Shown: positions 26,030 to 35,950 of the stretch, one piece after another
How positions within the stretch are numbered: the first letter of the stretch is position 1
Layout: each line of letters starts with the position of its first letter
Origin: Aestuariibius insulae
GTDB lineage: Bacteria; Pseudomonadota; Alphaproteobacteria; Rhodobacterales; Rhodobacteraceae
Assembly: GCF_040783535.2 (NCBI RefSeq)
Contig: NZ_JBFONW020000001.1
Location: 1,236,650-1,300,649 of the forward strand
DNA length: 64,000 bases
Reading direction: 5' to 3'
The notes under the pieces: model-generated
The model's database searches: none
The model's input: the letters and a program-made list of their open reading frames with translations, nothing else
What the model was told of the DNA's origin: nothing
Program-made: the position numbers and the translations under genes

Positions 26030-27225
26030 TGGGGTTCCCCCGGTTTCGTGGACGATTATGTGCTTGCAGACTCCAGCTCTTCAGCGGCGGTCCTTTCGTA
26101 GTTGATGGGTTACTTGTACCCCAAAGCCGAATGACGGTGCGAGGGGTTGTACCAACCTTCGATGAACTCAAAGTAGGCCATGCGGCTTCAGCCTTGGTTT
26201 TGAACTTGCGACGGTCGAGCAACTCGCATTCAAGCGTGGCGAAGAAGCTCTCGCACATTGCGTTGTCGTAACAATCACCGACCGTTTCCATCGAAGGCCT
26301 GTCGCCCATTTCCTTACAGCGCAGGCCAAAGGCCACGGATGTGTATTGCGATCCCTAGTCGCTGTGATGAATGACGCTGTCAGGCTTGCGCTGTGCCACT
26401 GCCATGTTCATCGCGTCGATCACCAGTTGCGCCCGTTGTCGGGTGCTCATGGCCCAGCCAATTACACGACAGCTGAAAGCATCGAGTACGACTGCTAGAT
26501 ACAGGAAGCCCGCCCAAGTCGGAACAAAGGTGATGTCGGCCACCCATAGCAAATTTGGCGCGTCTGCATAGAAGTTGCGATCAACCAGATAGGCGGCAGG
26601 GCGCATCCTTGGATTGCGCTTCGTGGTCACTACGACCTTGCAGCGACTGACGCCTCTCAAGCCCTTGGCTAGCATCAGACGCTCGACACGCTTGCGGCCC
26701 ACAAGGATAACTTCATCGGCCAGCTCGGAATGGATGCGGGGTGCTCCGTAGATTTCCTTTGATGCCTCGTGGATCGCAGAGATTTGTTTGCTTAGTGCCT
26801 TATCCACCAACGAACGGGCACTGGGCGGGCGGCTGCGATGGGCATAGAACTCGCTGCGGGACATCCCCAGCGTGCGTGACATCATCTGGATCGAATACTC
26901 GGTCTGGTTCGCGGTCATGAACTCGAAGACCTCCGCGATGTCACATCGGTTTGTGCAAACCAGGCCGCGGCCTTTGACAAGATGTCCCGCTCTTGCCGAA
27001 GTTGTTTCACCTCGCGTCGAAGCTGCCGCAGTTCGTCTCGTTCTTCGCTGGTCAGTCTGCTCGGATCATCGCCATCGTCGGCAGCGGCCTGCCTGACCCA
27101 TTCGTGGATCGTCGCGGCGCAGGGCTCATACTCCCGCGAAAGACTTCAACACTGCGACCGGTACGCACCAGCGCGACCAACTGTTCCCTGAATTCCGCAG
27201 GGTACGGGTTCCTCGTTCTCGGCAT
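26030..27225 (-). pseudogene. Broken IS3-family transposase (orfA + orfB)
   Basis: OrfA begins at ATG 27225 (MPRTRNPYPAEFREQLVAL). It is frameshifted after GRSVE; the rest is readable in another frame as CAATIHEWVRQAAADDG, ELRQLRREVKQLRQERDIL. OrfB runs from TEYSIQMMSRTLGMSRSEFY through WVADITFVPTW to VIHHSD. There a TAG (26357-26355) replaces the expected Gln of HHSDQGSQYTS. It continues as VGDCYDNAMCESFFATLE (with the catalytic Glu) and is frameshifted again after FKTKAEA. Three independent lesions make it non-functional without help in trans. Confidence 0.88.
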
Positions 27226-27281
27226 GAAAAACACTCTCCTTCATCAAGTGAAAAAGTGTCCACGAAACCGGGGGAACTCCA
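26030..27281 (-). mobile_element. Decayed IS3-family element
   Basis: About 1250 bp bounded by near-perfect inverted repeats: GTTCCCCCGGTTTCGTGGAC at the left end and its complement at the right end. No matching target duplication is seen, so it is old or was rearranged. It contains broken orfA and orfB, described separately. Confidence 0.85.
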
Positions 27282-27495
27282 AAACGCCAGACCTCTGAGG
27301 TAACGGTGGAGACGCAGTAGAACGCCTCGTTGACGCTGATAGCTAAGAGGACTCAGTGTATGGGTGAGAGGGAGTAGCAAATAAGGTTCTTGCAGGATCT
27401 TAAACGCGATCTGAAGGACAGATCCTAGAATCTCATCACCCATTACGCTAAAATTACGCACAGATGATTCAAGTAACTGAAAATAAATTAAAATA

Positions 27496-27571
27496 TGGTG
27501 CCCCCACACGGACTCGAACCGCGGACCTACTGATTACAAATCAGTTGCTCTACCAGCTGAGCTATAGGGGC
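27496..27571 (-). tRNA. tRNA-Thr (anticodon TGT)
   Basis: The minus strand folds as a standard cloverleaf. The acceptor stem begins GCCCCTA, the D arm is AGCTCAGCTGGTAGAGC, and the anticodon loop TTTGTAA has TGT as anticodon. The T arm has GGTTCGAATCC, and CCA is encoded. It stands at the border between the IS-rich left part and the compact chromosome to the right. Confidence 0.95.
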
Positions 27572-27721
27572 GCCGGGGTTCGTTTACGCGCGGCGGGGCG
27601 AGGGTGCAAGTGCGAGATATGGCCGGTTCAGGCGGGCTGTGTCGATATCGCCCGAAAGCCGTTGGACTGGCCGAAAAAGCGCCTATAGTCCGGCAAAACA
27701 GAGCGAAAACAGGCGGCACCC

Positions 27722-28609
27722 ATGGAGATCGCATATCATATTGGCGCGAACTGCACCGATGACGACCGCCTGATGAAGGCTCTGATGAAGAATGCGGACC
27801 CGCTTTTGAAGGCCGGGATCGCGGTTCCTGGGCCCAGCCGCTATCGCGGGCAGATCCGGGAGGCCGTGCAGATCCTTGACGGGGCGCCCGCCGCGCCAGG
27901 CGCGCGAGATGCGCTGATCGAGGAGATCTTCGAGAAAGGCGTCGATCAGGTTCGGGTCAAGCGGCTTGTGATGAGCAATTGGCGGTTTCTCTGTGTGCCG
28001 CGGCGGATTTTCGAGAACGGGGTCTTTTACGAGCAGGCGACGCCGAAAGTGCGCGGTTTGGCCGAGATTTTTTCGGGCGACGATCTGCATCTCTATTTCG
28101 CGCTGCGCAATCCCGCGACTTTCGTGCCTGTCGTGCTCGAGGCGGCCGACGGAATGCCTTACCGCGATCTGATGAACGGTCTCGATCCGCGCGATCTGAT
28201 GTGGTCGGACGTGATCGAGCGGATCCGCGTGGCGGCCCCGGCCGCGCAGCTGACCGTCTGGTGCAACGAGGACACGCCCTTTATCTGGCCGGCCTTGCTG
28301 CGCGATATCTCGAATATCGACGCGGAGACCGAGATCGAAGGAGAGCTTGATCTTCTGGACCGGGTCCTGACGGCTGAGGGACGCTCTGCGTTGCGCGCGC
28401 GGCTCGCGAAGGGGGATGTGGTCGATATCGATGGGCAGCGCGCCCTGTTGTCCGAGGTCCTGTCGCAGCACGCCGATCCAAAGGAGGTCGAGCAGATGAT
28501 CGATATTCCCGGCTGGAGCCAAGCGCTGGTCGACGAGCTGACCGCAACTTATGAGGCGGATGTGGCGCGGATCCTGCAGATGCCAGGGGTGCGCTTTGTG
28601 CTGCCCTGA
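27722..28609 (+). CDS. Conserved hypothetical protein
   Basis: A 295-residue soluble protein starting MEIAYHIGANCTDDDRLMKA. It has no signal peptide and no recognised catalytic motif. The conserved-looking N-terminal block, FLCVPRRIFENG and the C-terminal PGVRFVLP resemble a protein found widely in Rhodobacterales without a function. The ASN-type opening HIGANCTDD loosely recalls sulfotransferase-like folds, but no P-loop is present. It stands alone, with about 75 bp to the next gene. Confidence 0.75.
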   Translation: MEIAYHIGANCTDDDRLMKALMKNADPLLKAGIAVPGPSRYRGQIREAVQILDGAPAAPGARDALIEEIFEKGVDQVRVKRLVMSNWRFLCVPRRIFENGVFYEQATPKVRGLAEIFSGDDLHLYFALRNPATFVPVVLEAADGMPYRDLMNGLDPRDLMWSDVIERIRVAAPAAQLTVWCNEDTPFIWPALLRDISNIDAETEIEGELDLLDRVLTAEGRSALRARLAKGDVVDIDGQRALLSEVLSQHADPKEVEQMIDIPGWSQALVDELTATYEADVARILQMPGVRFVLP

Positions 28610-28684
28610 CGGTTTACTTGACAGGGTGCTGCAAAGGCGATGTGCCAGGACTGCCGATATGTCCGTTCAAAAGAGGCTTTGATC

Positions 28685-29908
28685 ATGATGGTCGTCCGTT
28701 CTTCCCTTGTCTGCCTGCTGTTCACGGGGACGGCTGCCTTGGCGCAGCAGACGCCCGATTGCGTGGGTCTTGACGCTCCTGCGCGATGGGCTGGGGGAAG
28801 CGAGGTGGCCTCCGATCTGACGGTGGCCGATGCTTCGTTCGACACGATGACGCTGGTGCCTCTCAACGGGAGGGCGGCCAGTGTCTTTTATCTGTCGCAG
28901 GAGGCGGAAGTTCGGGTGGAGGCGCAAGCCCAGGGGGATGGTGATCCTCTGCTGGAGCTTCGGGATGCGAGCGGGCGCATTCTGCTGGAGGATGACGATG
29001 GCGGCGGAGAGCGGTCGGCGCGCGCAGAGACGACGCTTGCGCCAGGACGATACTGCCTGAGCGCGGGCAGTTTTGATGGTGCGTTGATGATGGTTCAGAT
29101 GCGGGTCGGATTGGAGACGCACGAGCCTTTGACGGCTGGCAATATCGTCGAGAGCAGCGGGACGTGTCGCCCCACGACAGAGGCCGCCGAGCTTGCGGAT
29201 GGTCCGGTCGATGCAATGCTGGAGGACGGGGTGGAAGTTTCGGCCGCCATCGCGGAGACTGGGTTTTACCGCTTCTCGCTGGACCGGCCCAGCACCATGA
29301 CCATTACTGCGACCAACGAAGAAGCCGATCCGGTTCTGCGGCTCTATGCCTATGACGGAGATCTGCTGGAAGAGAACGATGATGACGGTCTTAGCCTGAA
29401 CGCGCGGATCGATGTGAGCGAGCCGCTCGAGCCGGGATCCTACTGTCTGGGCCTGGAAGCTCTTTCGGACGGGTCGGCCCCGGTGACCGTTTCCTTGTCG
29501 GCCTATGATCCGGTCGAGGTGGAGCGCGCGCGGTTCGATGCGGCCGAAGCCGCTCCGAGTCTGGACGGCGATCATCCGGTCCTCTCTCTGGGTGCAGTGA
29601 CCGGTCGCAAAAGGGTCGATGCCGATGTCGCGGATGCGGCAGTCTGGTACAGCGTCGAGATCGAGATGCCGGGACTGTTAGTGATCGAGGCGGTGGGGCA
29701 TGAGGATATCGATCCTGTCGTGACGATCTTTGACGATCTTGGCCGGGTCGTGGCCGAGAACGACGACGTGGCGCCCGAGATCCTCGACAGTTTTGTGGCG
29801 GTGCGGGTTTTGCCGGGGAGCTATCTTTTTGCGGTTCATCGGGCGGGTGGAGGCAATGCTCAAGGGAAGGTGCGCGTTCTGATTGAGCGGTATGAATTGA
29901 CTGAGTAG
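28685..29908 (+). CDS. Secreted protein with three PPC-like domains
   Basis: About 407 residues from ATG 28685, chosen because AGAGG lies upstream and a signal peptide follows (SSLVCLLFTGTAALAQ). Three similar beta-sandwich units follow. Each has the sequence DPxLxLxD then an acidic ENDD/EDDD motif and a PGxYCL/PGSYLF strand: LLELRDASGRILLEDDDGG, VLRLYAYDGDLLEENDDDG and VVTIFDDLGRVVAENDDV. This is the pre-peptidase C-terminal domain pattern, seen here without any protease. It is probably a periplasmic or extracellular Ca-binding structural protein. It converges on dnaE2 with hairpins between. Confidence 0.8.
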   Translation: MMVVRSSLVCLLFTGTAALAQQTPDCVGLDAPARWAGGSEVASDLTVADASFDTMTLVPLNGRAASVFYLSQEAEVRVEAQAQGDGDPLLELRDASGRILLEDDDGGGERSARAETTLAPGRYCLSAGSFDGALMMVQMRVGLETHEPLTAGNIVESSGTCRPTTEAAELADGPVDAMLEDGVEVSAAIAETGFYRFSLDRPSTMTITATNEEADPVLRLYAYDGDLLEENDDDGLSLNARIDVSEPLEPGSYCLGLEALSDGSAPVTVSLSAYDPVEVERARFDAAEAAPSLDGDHPVLSLGAVTGRKRVDADVADAAVWYSVEIEMPGLLVIEAVGHEDIDPVVTIFDDLGRVVAENDDVAPEILDSFVAVRVLPGSYLFAVHRAGGGNAQGKVRVLIERYELTE

Positions 29909-29910
29909 AG

Positions 29911-29988
29911 CCAGAATTTTCTAGAAAATTCTGGTTTTCAAAATCTTCGAGAAGATTTTGGTCTTAAGATTTTTCGTCGAAAAATCTT
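29911..29988. repeat. Cluster of three perfect hairpins, copy 1
   Basis: Three adjacent inverted repeats at 29911-29934, 29939-29960 and 29966-29988, with cores TTCTAGAA, TTCGAGAA and TTCGTCGAA. They lie between the convergent PPC gene and dnaE2 and could end transcription on both strands. Related clusters are at 33348-33423 and 40571-40619. Confidence 0.9.
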
Positions 29989-29997
29989 GCCCGCTTA

Positions 29998-32900
29998 GTG
30001 GAAGTCGCGGGAATTGGGCATGATGCGCACATTGCGGGGGTGGCGTTGCGACGGTGCGCGCAGTGGGTTTCGGACATGGTCGGCCCGGGCGATATCGGGT
30101 TTGACCATATCCTGGCTCAGCCTCAGGAGCGCGTCCGAGCGATCCTCCATATGCTGGGCCACGACATGGATCAGCTCGGTGTCGCGCTGGACATATCCCT
30201 CGACCTGCAGCAGGCGCGAGGCCATCACGACGGGTCTGTAGGCCTCCATGACCTTGGGCCAGATCACCAGATTGGCCACCCCCATTTCATCCTCGATCGT
30301 GATGAAGCAGACGCCTTTTGCGCTGCCCGGCCGCTGACGGATCAGAACGACGCCTGCCATCCGGACCTTCTGGAAATTGCGGGCCGTTTTCAGGCCTTCG
30401 GTCGAGAGATATCCCTGCCGGGCCATGGAGCGGCGCAGGAACGACATTGGATGCGCCTTCAGGGACAGACGGAGCGTCTGGTAGTCGGCCACGACTTCCT
30501 CGCTTTGGGGCATCCGGGGCAGCTCCACGATCGGGCCGGGCGCTTCGTCCTGGGCCTGAGCGGCGTCGAACAAGGGCAGGTCCGGCGCATCATGCAGCGC
30601 GCGGGTCTCCCATAGGGCCTGCCGCCGCGGCAGCCCCATGGAGCGGAAGGCATCGGCGGCGGCCAGCTGGCGGAGGGCCGGGGCGCGCAGGCCGCTTCGG
30701 GTCTGCAGATCCGCCATGCTGGGATAAGGCGCCTCGCGCGCATGGATCAGCGCCTTTGCATGGTCCTCGCTCACTCCGCCAACCTGGCGCAGGCCCAGAC
30801 GCAGCGCGAAGCCGGTGCCGCGATCCCCGGGCGGTACCCTTCGGGTCTGGCCGGCGACGGGCTCCAGCGTGCAGTCCCAGTCCGAGTAGTTCACATCTAC
30901 ATCGCGGACCGTCACGCCATGCTCGGCGGCATCGCGCACGATCTGGGCGGGGGCGTAGAACCCCATCGGCTGCGAATTCAGCAAGGCGGCGGCAAAGGCA
31001 TCGGGGTAGTGGCATTTCAGCCAGCTTGAGACATAGACCAGCTTGGCGAAGCTGGCCGCGTGGCTTTCGGGAAAGCCGTATTCCCCGAAGCCTTTGATCT
31101 GGTCAAAGCAGCGCTGCGCAAATTCGGGATCGTAGCCCCGCTTGACCATGCGCCCGACCATTTTCTCCTGCAAAAGCTCGATCGTCCCGCGCGACCGGAA
31201 GGTCGCCATGGCGCGGCGCAGCTCGTTCGCCTCCGCCGCGCTGAACTGCGCGGCCTCGAGCGCGATCTTCATCGCCTGTTCCTGAAAGATCGGCACGCCC
31301 ATCGTCCGGCTCAGAATGTTTTTCAGCTCGTCGGGATCATGCTCCGGCCCCGGCTTGGGATATTCGACCTTCTCCGCTCCGCGCCGCCGCTTGAGAAACG
31401 GATGCACCATGTCCCCCTGGATGGGCCCGGGCCGCACGATCGCGACCTCGATCACCAGATCGTAGAATTCACGCGGCTTCAGCCGCGGCAGCATGTTCAT
31501 CTGTGCCCGGCTCTCGACCTGAAAGACGCCCAGACTGTCCCCTTTGCAGAGCATGTCATAGGTCGCCTCGTCGCCGGGCGGGATCGTCGCCAGATCATGG
31601 CGCAGGCCATACCGCTCTTCGATCAGATCGAAACATTTGCGGATGCAGGTCAGCATCCCCAGGGCCAGCACATCGACCTTGAAGATCCCCAGCGCGTCGA
31701 TGTCGTCCTTGTCCCACTGGATGAAGGAGCGGTCGGGCATCGCCCCGTTCCCAATCGGCACCGTCTCGGAGAGGGGCCGTTCGGTCAGGATAAAGCCGCC
31801 CACATGCTGGCCGAGATGACGCGGCAGCCCGATCATCTGGTCGGCCACGATCATCGTGCGCCGGATCAGCGGATCGGTCAGGTCGATCCCCGCCTCACGC
31901 GCATTTTGCTCGCCAATCTCGCGACCCCAGCTGCCCCAGATCGTCTTGGCCAGCGCCGTCGTCACATCCTCGGAGAGACCCATGACCTTGCCGACCTCGC
32001 GAATGGCCGAGCGCGGGCGATAGTGGATCACCGTGGCGCAAAGTCCGGCGCGGTGGCGACCGTATTTCTCGTAGATGTGCTGGATCACCTCCTCGCGCCG
32101 CTCATGTTCGAAATCGACGTCTATATCGGGCGGCTCCTTGCGCTCCTCCGAGATGAAGCGTTCAAAGAGAACCTGATGCTCGTCCGGATCGACAGCGGTA
32201 ATCCCAAGGCAGAAGCAGACGGCGGAATTGGCCGCCGATCCGCGCCCCTGGCAGAGGATCGGAGGCTTGGCCTCGTAGCGGGCGAAATCGACGATGCTTT
32301 TGATCGTCAGGATGTAGCGCGCGACCTCCATTTTCTCGATCAGGTCCAGCTCCTTGTCGAGCACTGCCTGCACTTTCTCCGGCACACCCTGCGGGTAGCG
32401 ATCCGCCGCGCCAAGCGCTGTGTCATGGCGCAGTTGCGCGATCGGCGAGCGGCCTTCGGGTTGGCTTTCATGGGGGTATTCGTATTTCAGTTCTTTCAAA
32501 GAGAACCTGCACCGATCGGCCACCTCGCGCGTGGCCGTGATTGCATGGGGCCAATCGGCAAAAAGATGGACCATCTCTTCGGGAGATTTCAGGTGCCGTT
32601 CGGCATTCGGGGCCAGGAGAGATCCGGCCTCTGCGATTTTCACCTTCTCGCGGATGCAGGTCATCACATCCTGCAGGGGGCGCCGGTCCGGGCTATGATA
32701 GAGAACGTCATTGGTGGCGAGGATCGAGATGCCATGCGCACGTGCAATCGCGTCCAGCCGGTTGATGCGCGCCCGGTCGTCGCCTCTGTAGAGGTAGCTG
32801 GCCGCGATATGGCGCAAGCCGGGAAGACGGCGCAGAAGGCGCGGCAGGCTGCGCGCGACGTCCTCGGGGTCGCCTTCGGGAATGGCGATGAGCTGGATGC

Positions 32901-33339
32901 CATCCGCATGGGAGGCCAGATCGTCTAGCGTGAGATCGCAGATGCCTTTCTGCTGCCAGGCGCCATCGGTGCCGTGGCGCATGCCCTTTGTCAGCAGGCC
33001 GGAGAGGCGGGCATAGGCCTCGCGGTCTTTGGGATAGGCCAGAAACGCCTCGCCTGTGACAAGGACGAGACGGGCACCGATGACGGCGCGCATCTTTGTC
33101 GTCTCGCATTCCACATGAAGGCGCACGACCCCGGCCAGACTGTTCCAGTCGGCGACGCCGATGCGGTCATAGCCCAGCTGCCAGGCCATCAGCGTCAAAT
33201 CGACCGCGTCGGAGGCGCCGCGCAGGAAGGAGAAACAGGTCGCCAGCCCCAGCTCCACGAAAGGCGCGGGGGGATTGGCTGTAAACTCCCCGGTCGAGGA
33301 CAGGGTGCGCTTGGAGGCCTGATGATCGTTCTGTGGCAT
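29998..33339 (-). CDS. dnaE2: Error-prone DNA polymerase III alpha subunit DnaE2
   Basis: A C-family polymerase of about 1114 residues, near the usual length for DnaE2. The N-terminal PHP domain begins with ELGLATCFSFLRGASDAVDL. The palm carries PPDIDVDFEHERREEVIQ, with two of the catalytic Asp residues. Fingers motifs such as HVGGFILTERPL and the GFGEYGFPESHAASFAKLVY block (DnaE2 signature) follow. The C-terminus has the OB-fold (AGVVLIRQRPGSAKGVCF). It works with ImuB and ImuA in SOS-induced translesion synthesis. It is the third gene of the imuA-imuB-dnaE2 operon but is separated from imuB by hairpins. Confidence 0.96.
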
Positions 33340-33347
33340 GGGCTGGT

Positions 33348-33423
33348 CAGAATTTTCTAGAAAATTCTGTCACTCAAAATCTTCTAGAAGATTTTGGCCC
33401 CAAGATTTTTCTAGAAAAATCTT
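33348..33423. repeat. Cluster of three perfect hairpins, copy 2 (within an operon)
   Basis: Three inverted repeats at 33348-33369, 33375-33396 and 33402-33423, all with the core TTCTAGAA. Sequence is close to copy 1. They fill the gap between imuB and dnaE2, which are transcribed in the same direction, so they are not simply an end-of-gene terminator. Confidence 0.9.
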
Positions 33424-33431
33424 TCCCTTTG

Positions 33432-35045
33432 TCATGCGAAGATCCCGTGGATGCACCACCGGGGTGGCTCTGCCCGGCCGTCGCCATGCACGCCTTCGCG
33501 AAAGAGCCACAGTCTTTGGCCCGTCTGATCCTCGACCCTGTAATAATCGCGCAGCCGGGCCGATGGCCGATCCGCCCACCATTCGGGTGAAATCCGTTCC
33601 GGTCCGGCGAACCGGATCACCCGCAAGGTGCGTTTGCGCCAGACGATCTGGGCGGGCGGCCCGTCCGGGACGGCATAGACGACGTGAACCTCCTCGGGTC
33701 TGTCCAGAAGCTGAAGCGGGCGCGGAGCGCGATCCGGATCGCCCCTGGCCGAAGAGGGGGCCGCGCCCAGCGCGGGCACCCAGCTTTCGCGCCGTTCGGG
33801 AATGTGACTGTCGCGCGGCGCCGGAGCGCTGACCGCGCGGGGGCCCAGCCGGGCCGTCAGCCGGTCGACCATCCGGGCCAGTGCGATGTCGTCGTCGGCG
33901 CCGCCGCCCAGCCGGGTCTGGCGATCGGCCAATGGTTCGGCCCAGAGCGCAGAGAGCGTGATCAGGTCGAAGCCGAAGCCTGGATCGATCCGTTCCAGAC
34001 GGTCCGCCCAGAGCCGTTCGAGATGGGCCGGATCGCGCGAGGGAACGGCGGTTGCGGTCTCGAGGTGACGGACCTCGCCATCGGTGCGGTAGATGCTGAG
34101 CCGGAGTTGGCGGACGCCCATCCCCTCGCGCCCCATCACGCGGCAAAGCTCTGTGCAGAGCGCGGCCAGATGGGGCGCGGGATCCTCCACCGGTTCGGGC
34201 AGGCGGGTCTGGACGGAAAATCGCGGCGGATCCTCGGGGCAGGACAGCGGCTCGGCCAGCCGCCCCGTGATCTGATCGAGCCGCAGGAGTGGATTGTCCT
34301 CTACCGCGCTGGCGCGAAAGCGGCGGGTGAGGGCCGCGCGCGGCACCTGCGCCAGAGCGCCGATCGTCTTGAGACCAAGCCGGTCAAGCAAAAGGGTCTG
34401 ATCCGCGCTGAGCCGCAAGCCGCGCACCGGCAGCCCGGCCAGATCGGCTGCCAGTGTCCGGGGGGTCGCGATGGCGCGGACCGGGCCGAAGCGCGCCAGC
34501 GCCCAAGCCGCTCCGGGCGTTGGAGCCATGGCCAGATCGGCTGAGAAGCCCAAGGTCGAAAACGCCTCTTCGATGCGGGCCAGCATCGCGGCCTCTCCGC
34601 CCCAGAGGTAATCCGAGCCGGTTGTGTCAAAGAGCAGCCCGTCCTCTGCGTCCAGGCAGGTCCAAGGACACCAGCGGCGGGACCAGAGCATCAGCCGCTC
34701 CAGCATCGCGCGGTCGCCTGCGATATCGGCGTAATCGGCGCGCAGATCGGGACAGATGGCGCGCATATCCGTCACGCGCGCGCCGATTTTGACGCCAAGG
34801 GCTTCGGCGGCGCGGTTGGTTGCATGCAGGACAGGGCCATGCGGCCCCTCGATCGTCAGGCCGGCCGGAAGATCCTCCAGCGGCGCCTCTCCGGAGCGGG
34901 CGAGCACGCGCTGCCAGCGCTCCATCGAAAAGCGGGGCAAATAGACCGACACGATCCGCCGGGCGGCTTCCGAGCCGGGTCCGGGGCGCATCTGGATGCG
35001 GGTATCCGGATCGGAGGGAAGGGGGAGGGAGGGTAGACACGACAT
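33432..35045 (-). CDS. imuB: ImuB, Y-family polymerase-like mutagenesis protein
   Basis: A 537-residue Y-family polymerase homologue, beginning its fold with IVSVYLPRFSMERWQR. The usual catalytic acidic residues of active Y polymerases are replaced in ImuB proteins. Here the first strand reads YLPRF, with no DxD pair, consistent with a non-catalytic role. It has the helix-hairpin-helix-like GLKTIGALAQVPRAALTRRF and a long C-terminal region that binds the clamp and partners in other bacteria. It bridges DnaE2 and the beta clamp. It starts 9 bp after the imuA stop. Confidence 0.92.
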   Translation of the reverse strand: MSCLPSLPLPSDPDTRIQMRPGPGSEAARRIVSVYLPRFSMERWQRVLARSGEAPLEDLPAGLTIEGPHGPVLHATNRAAEALGVKIGARVTDMRAICPDLRADYADIAGDRAMLERLMLWSRRWCPWTCLDAEDGLLFDTTGSDYLWGGEAAMLARIEEAFSTLGFSADLAMAPTPGAAWALARFGPVRAIATPRTLAADLAGLPVRGLRLSADQTLLLDRLGLKTIGALAQVPRAALTRRFRASAVEDNPLLRLDQITGRLAEPLSCPEDPPRFSVQTRLPEPVEDPAPHLAALCTELCRVMGREGMGVRQLRLSIYRTDGEVRHLETATAVPSRDPAHLERLWADRLERIDPGFGFDLITLSALWAEPLADRQTRLGGGADDDIALARMVDRLTARLGPRAVSAPAPRDSHIPERRESWVPALGAAPSSARGDPDRAPRPLQLLDRPEEVHVVYAVPDGPPAQIVWRKRTLRVIRFAGPERISPEWWADRPSARLRDYYRVEDQTGQRLWLFREGVHGDGRAEPPRWCIHGIFA

Positions 35046-35054
35046 CCTGCTGCC

Positions 35055-35816
35055 TCAGACCGCCTGGGGCAGAGGGTGGTCTGCATCCCATCTGTCGTCT
35101 TGCACCTCGTCCGATGGGATTTCGACCTCGAGACGGTCGGGGCCGGGCGTCAGGTGCCAGTGCCCGGGCTTGCCGGTTCGGGTTCGAAACAGCTCGGCCT
35201 CCCAGCGGATCTGGCCGGGCGCTTGAGGGTCGTGAGGGTCGCAGAGTGACAGCCGCGGAGAGAGGCGCCATCGCCGCCGCGCGGCGCTGAGATGTGCTGT
35301 CGCCGCCCGGCGCACCAGCCAGGCCGGAACGCCCGACGCTTCCGAGCGAAGGGCAAGCCGCTTGCTGGCCGTGAAATCCAGAACCTGCGGATCGCCCCAA
35401 ACCTCTGCGATCACAGCGCCCAAAGTGCCGCAGCGCAGTCCTTCTTCCATGGCCCAGAGCGCATCGACCGGACGCGAGACATCCACCCGGATCACCCGCA
35501 GACCAGGGCGCATTCCACCCAGATAGGGGCGCCCCGCCTCCAGACGGGTCAGCCGGTCGCGAATCCACAGGATCGGCGCGCCCTGGAACGCGCGTTCGGG
35601 CAGTTGCGACAGAACAAACCCCACAGGCACGCCGCAATTGCCGGTGGACGAAAACACCTCGGACAGAAGCGGTGCACCGGGGGCGAAGACATCTTCGGGG
35701 CCATTCGCGTCAGCGCCCGGAACGGAGCGGGGCAGGGGACGCGCGGCGCGCGGAAGCTGATCGATCAGGGAGGAGGCATGACGCAGCCGTTCGGCTGTGG
35801 AAGGGGTAACAGACAT
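35055..35816 (-). CDS. imuA: ImuA, RecA-like SOS mutagenesis protein
   Basis: A 253-residue protein that heads the operon. It has the RecA-like core of ImuA (FVLSQLPERAFQGAPILWIRD, then GLRCGTLGAVIAEVWG and FTASKRLALRSEASG), without a full Walker A, as is common in this family. Its C-terminal WEAELFRTRTGKPGHWHL is typical. The LexA box lies about 30 bp upstream of the start, so it is expected to be induced on DNA damage. It regulates or supports ImuB/DnaE2 translesion synthesis. Confidence 0.92.
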   Translation of the reverse strand: MSVTPSTAERLRHASSLIDQLPRAARPLPRSVPGADANGPEDVFAPGAPLLSEVFSSTGNCGVPVGFVLSQLPERAFQGAPILWIRDRLTRLEAGRPYLGGMRPGLRVIRVDVSRPVDALWAMEEGLRCGTLGAVIAEVWGDPQVLDFTASKRLALRSEASGVPAWLVRRAATAHLSAARRRWRLSPRLSLCDPHDPQAPGQIRWEAELFRTRTGKPGHWHLTPGPDRLEVEIPSDEVQDDRWDADHPLPQAV

Positions 35817-35844
35817 GAGACAGAACCAGACAGCAAAAGAGTTT

Positions 35845-35859
35845 GTTCCCTTTATGTTC
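35845..35859. promoter_or_regulatory. LexA (SOS) box upstream of imuA
   Basis: GTTCCCTTTATGTTC matches the alphaproteobacterial LexA site GTTC-N7-GTTC exactly. It is 29 bp before the imuA start codon, where it would block the promoter of the mutagenesis operon. Confidence 0.93.
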
Positions 35860-35950
35860 TAGTCCGTGTTCGGGCCCGAGTCAAACCATACAGATTGCCG
35901 AAACCGGTGTTCCGGCAACCGCCAAATCCGCGCGTTCGGACAAATTTTCT

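Noticed and set aside
27464..27688. Small plus-strand frame reading through tRNA-Thr
   Set aside because: It is the well-known false frame (TRTRTADLLITNQLLYQLSY) produced by tRNA sequence.
31060..32928. A 622-codon open frame on the plus strand opposite dnaE2
   Set aside because: It mirrors the codon pattern of the GC-rich dnaE2 gene, has no recognisable domain and a composition typical of an antisense frame.
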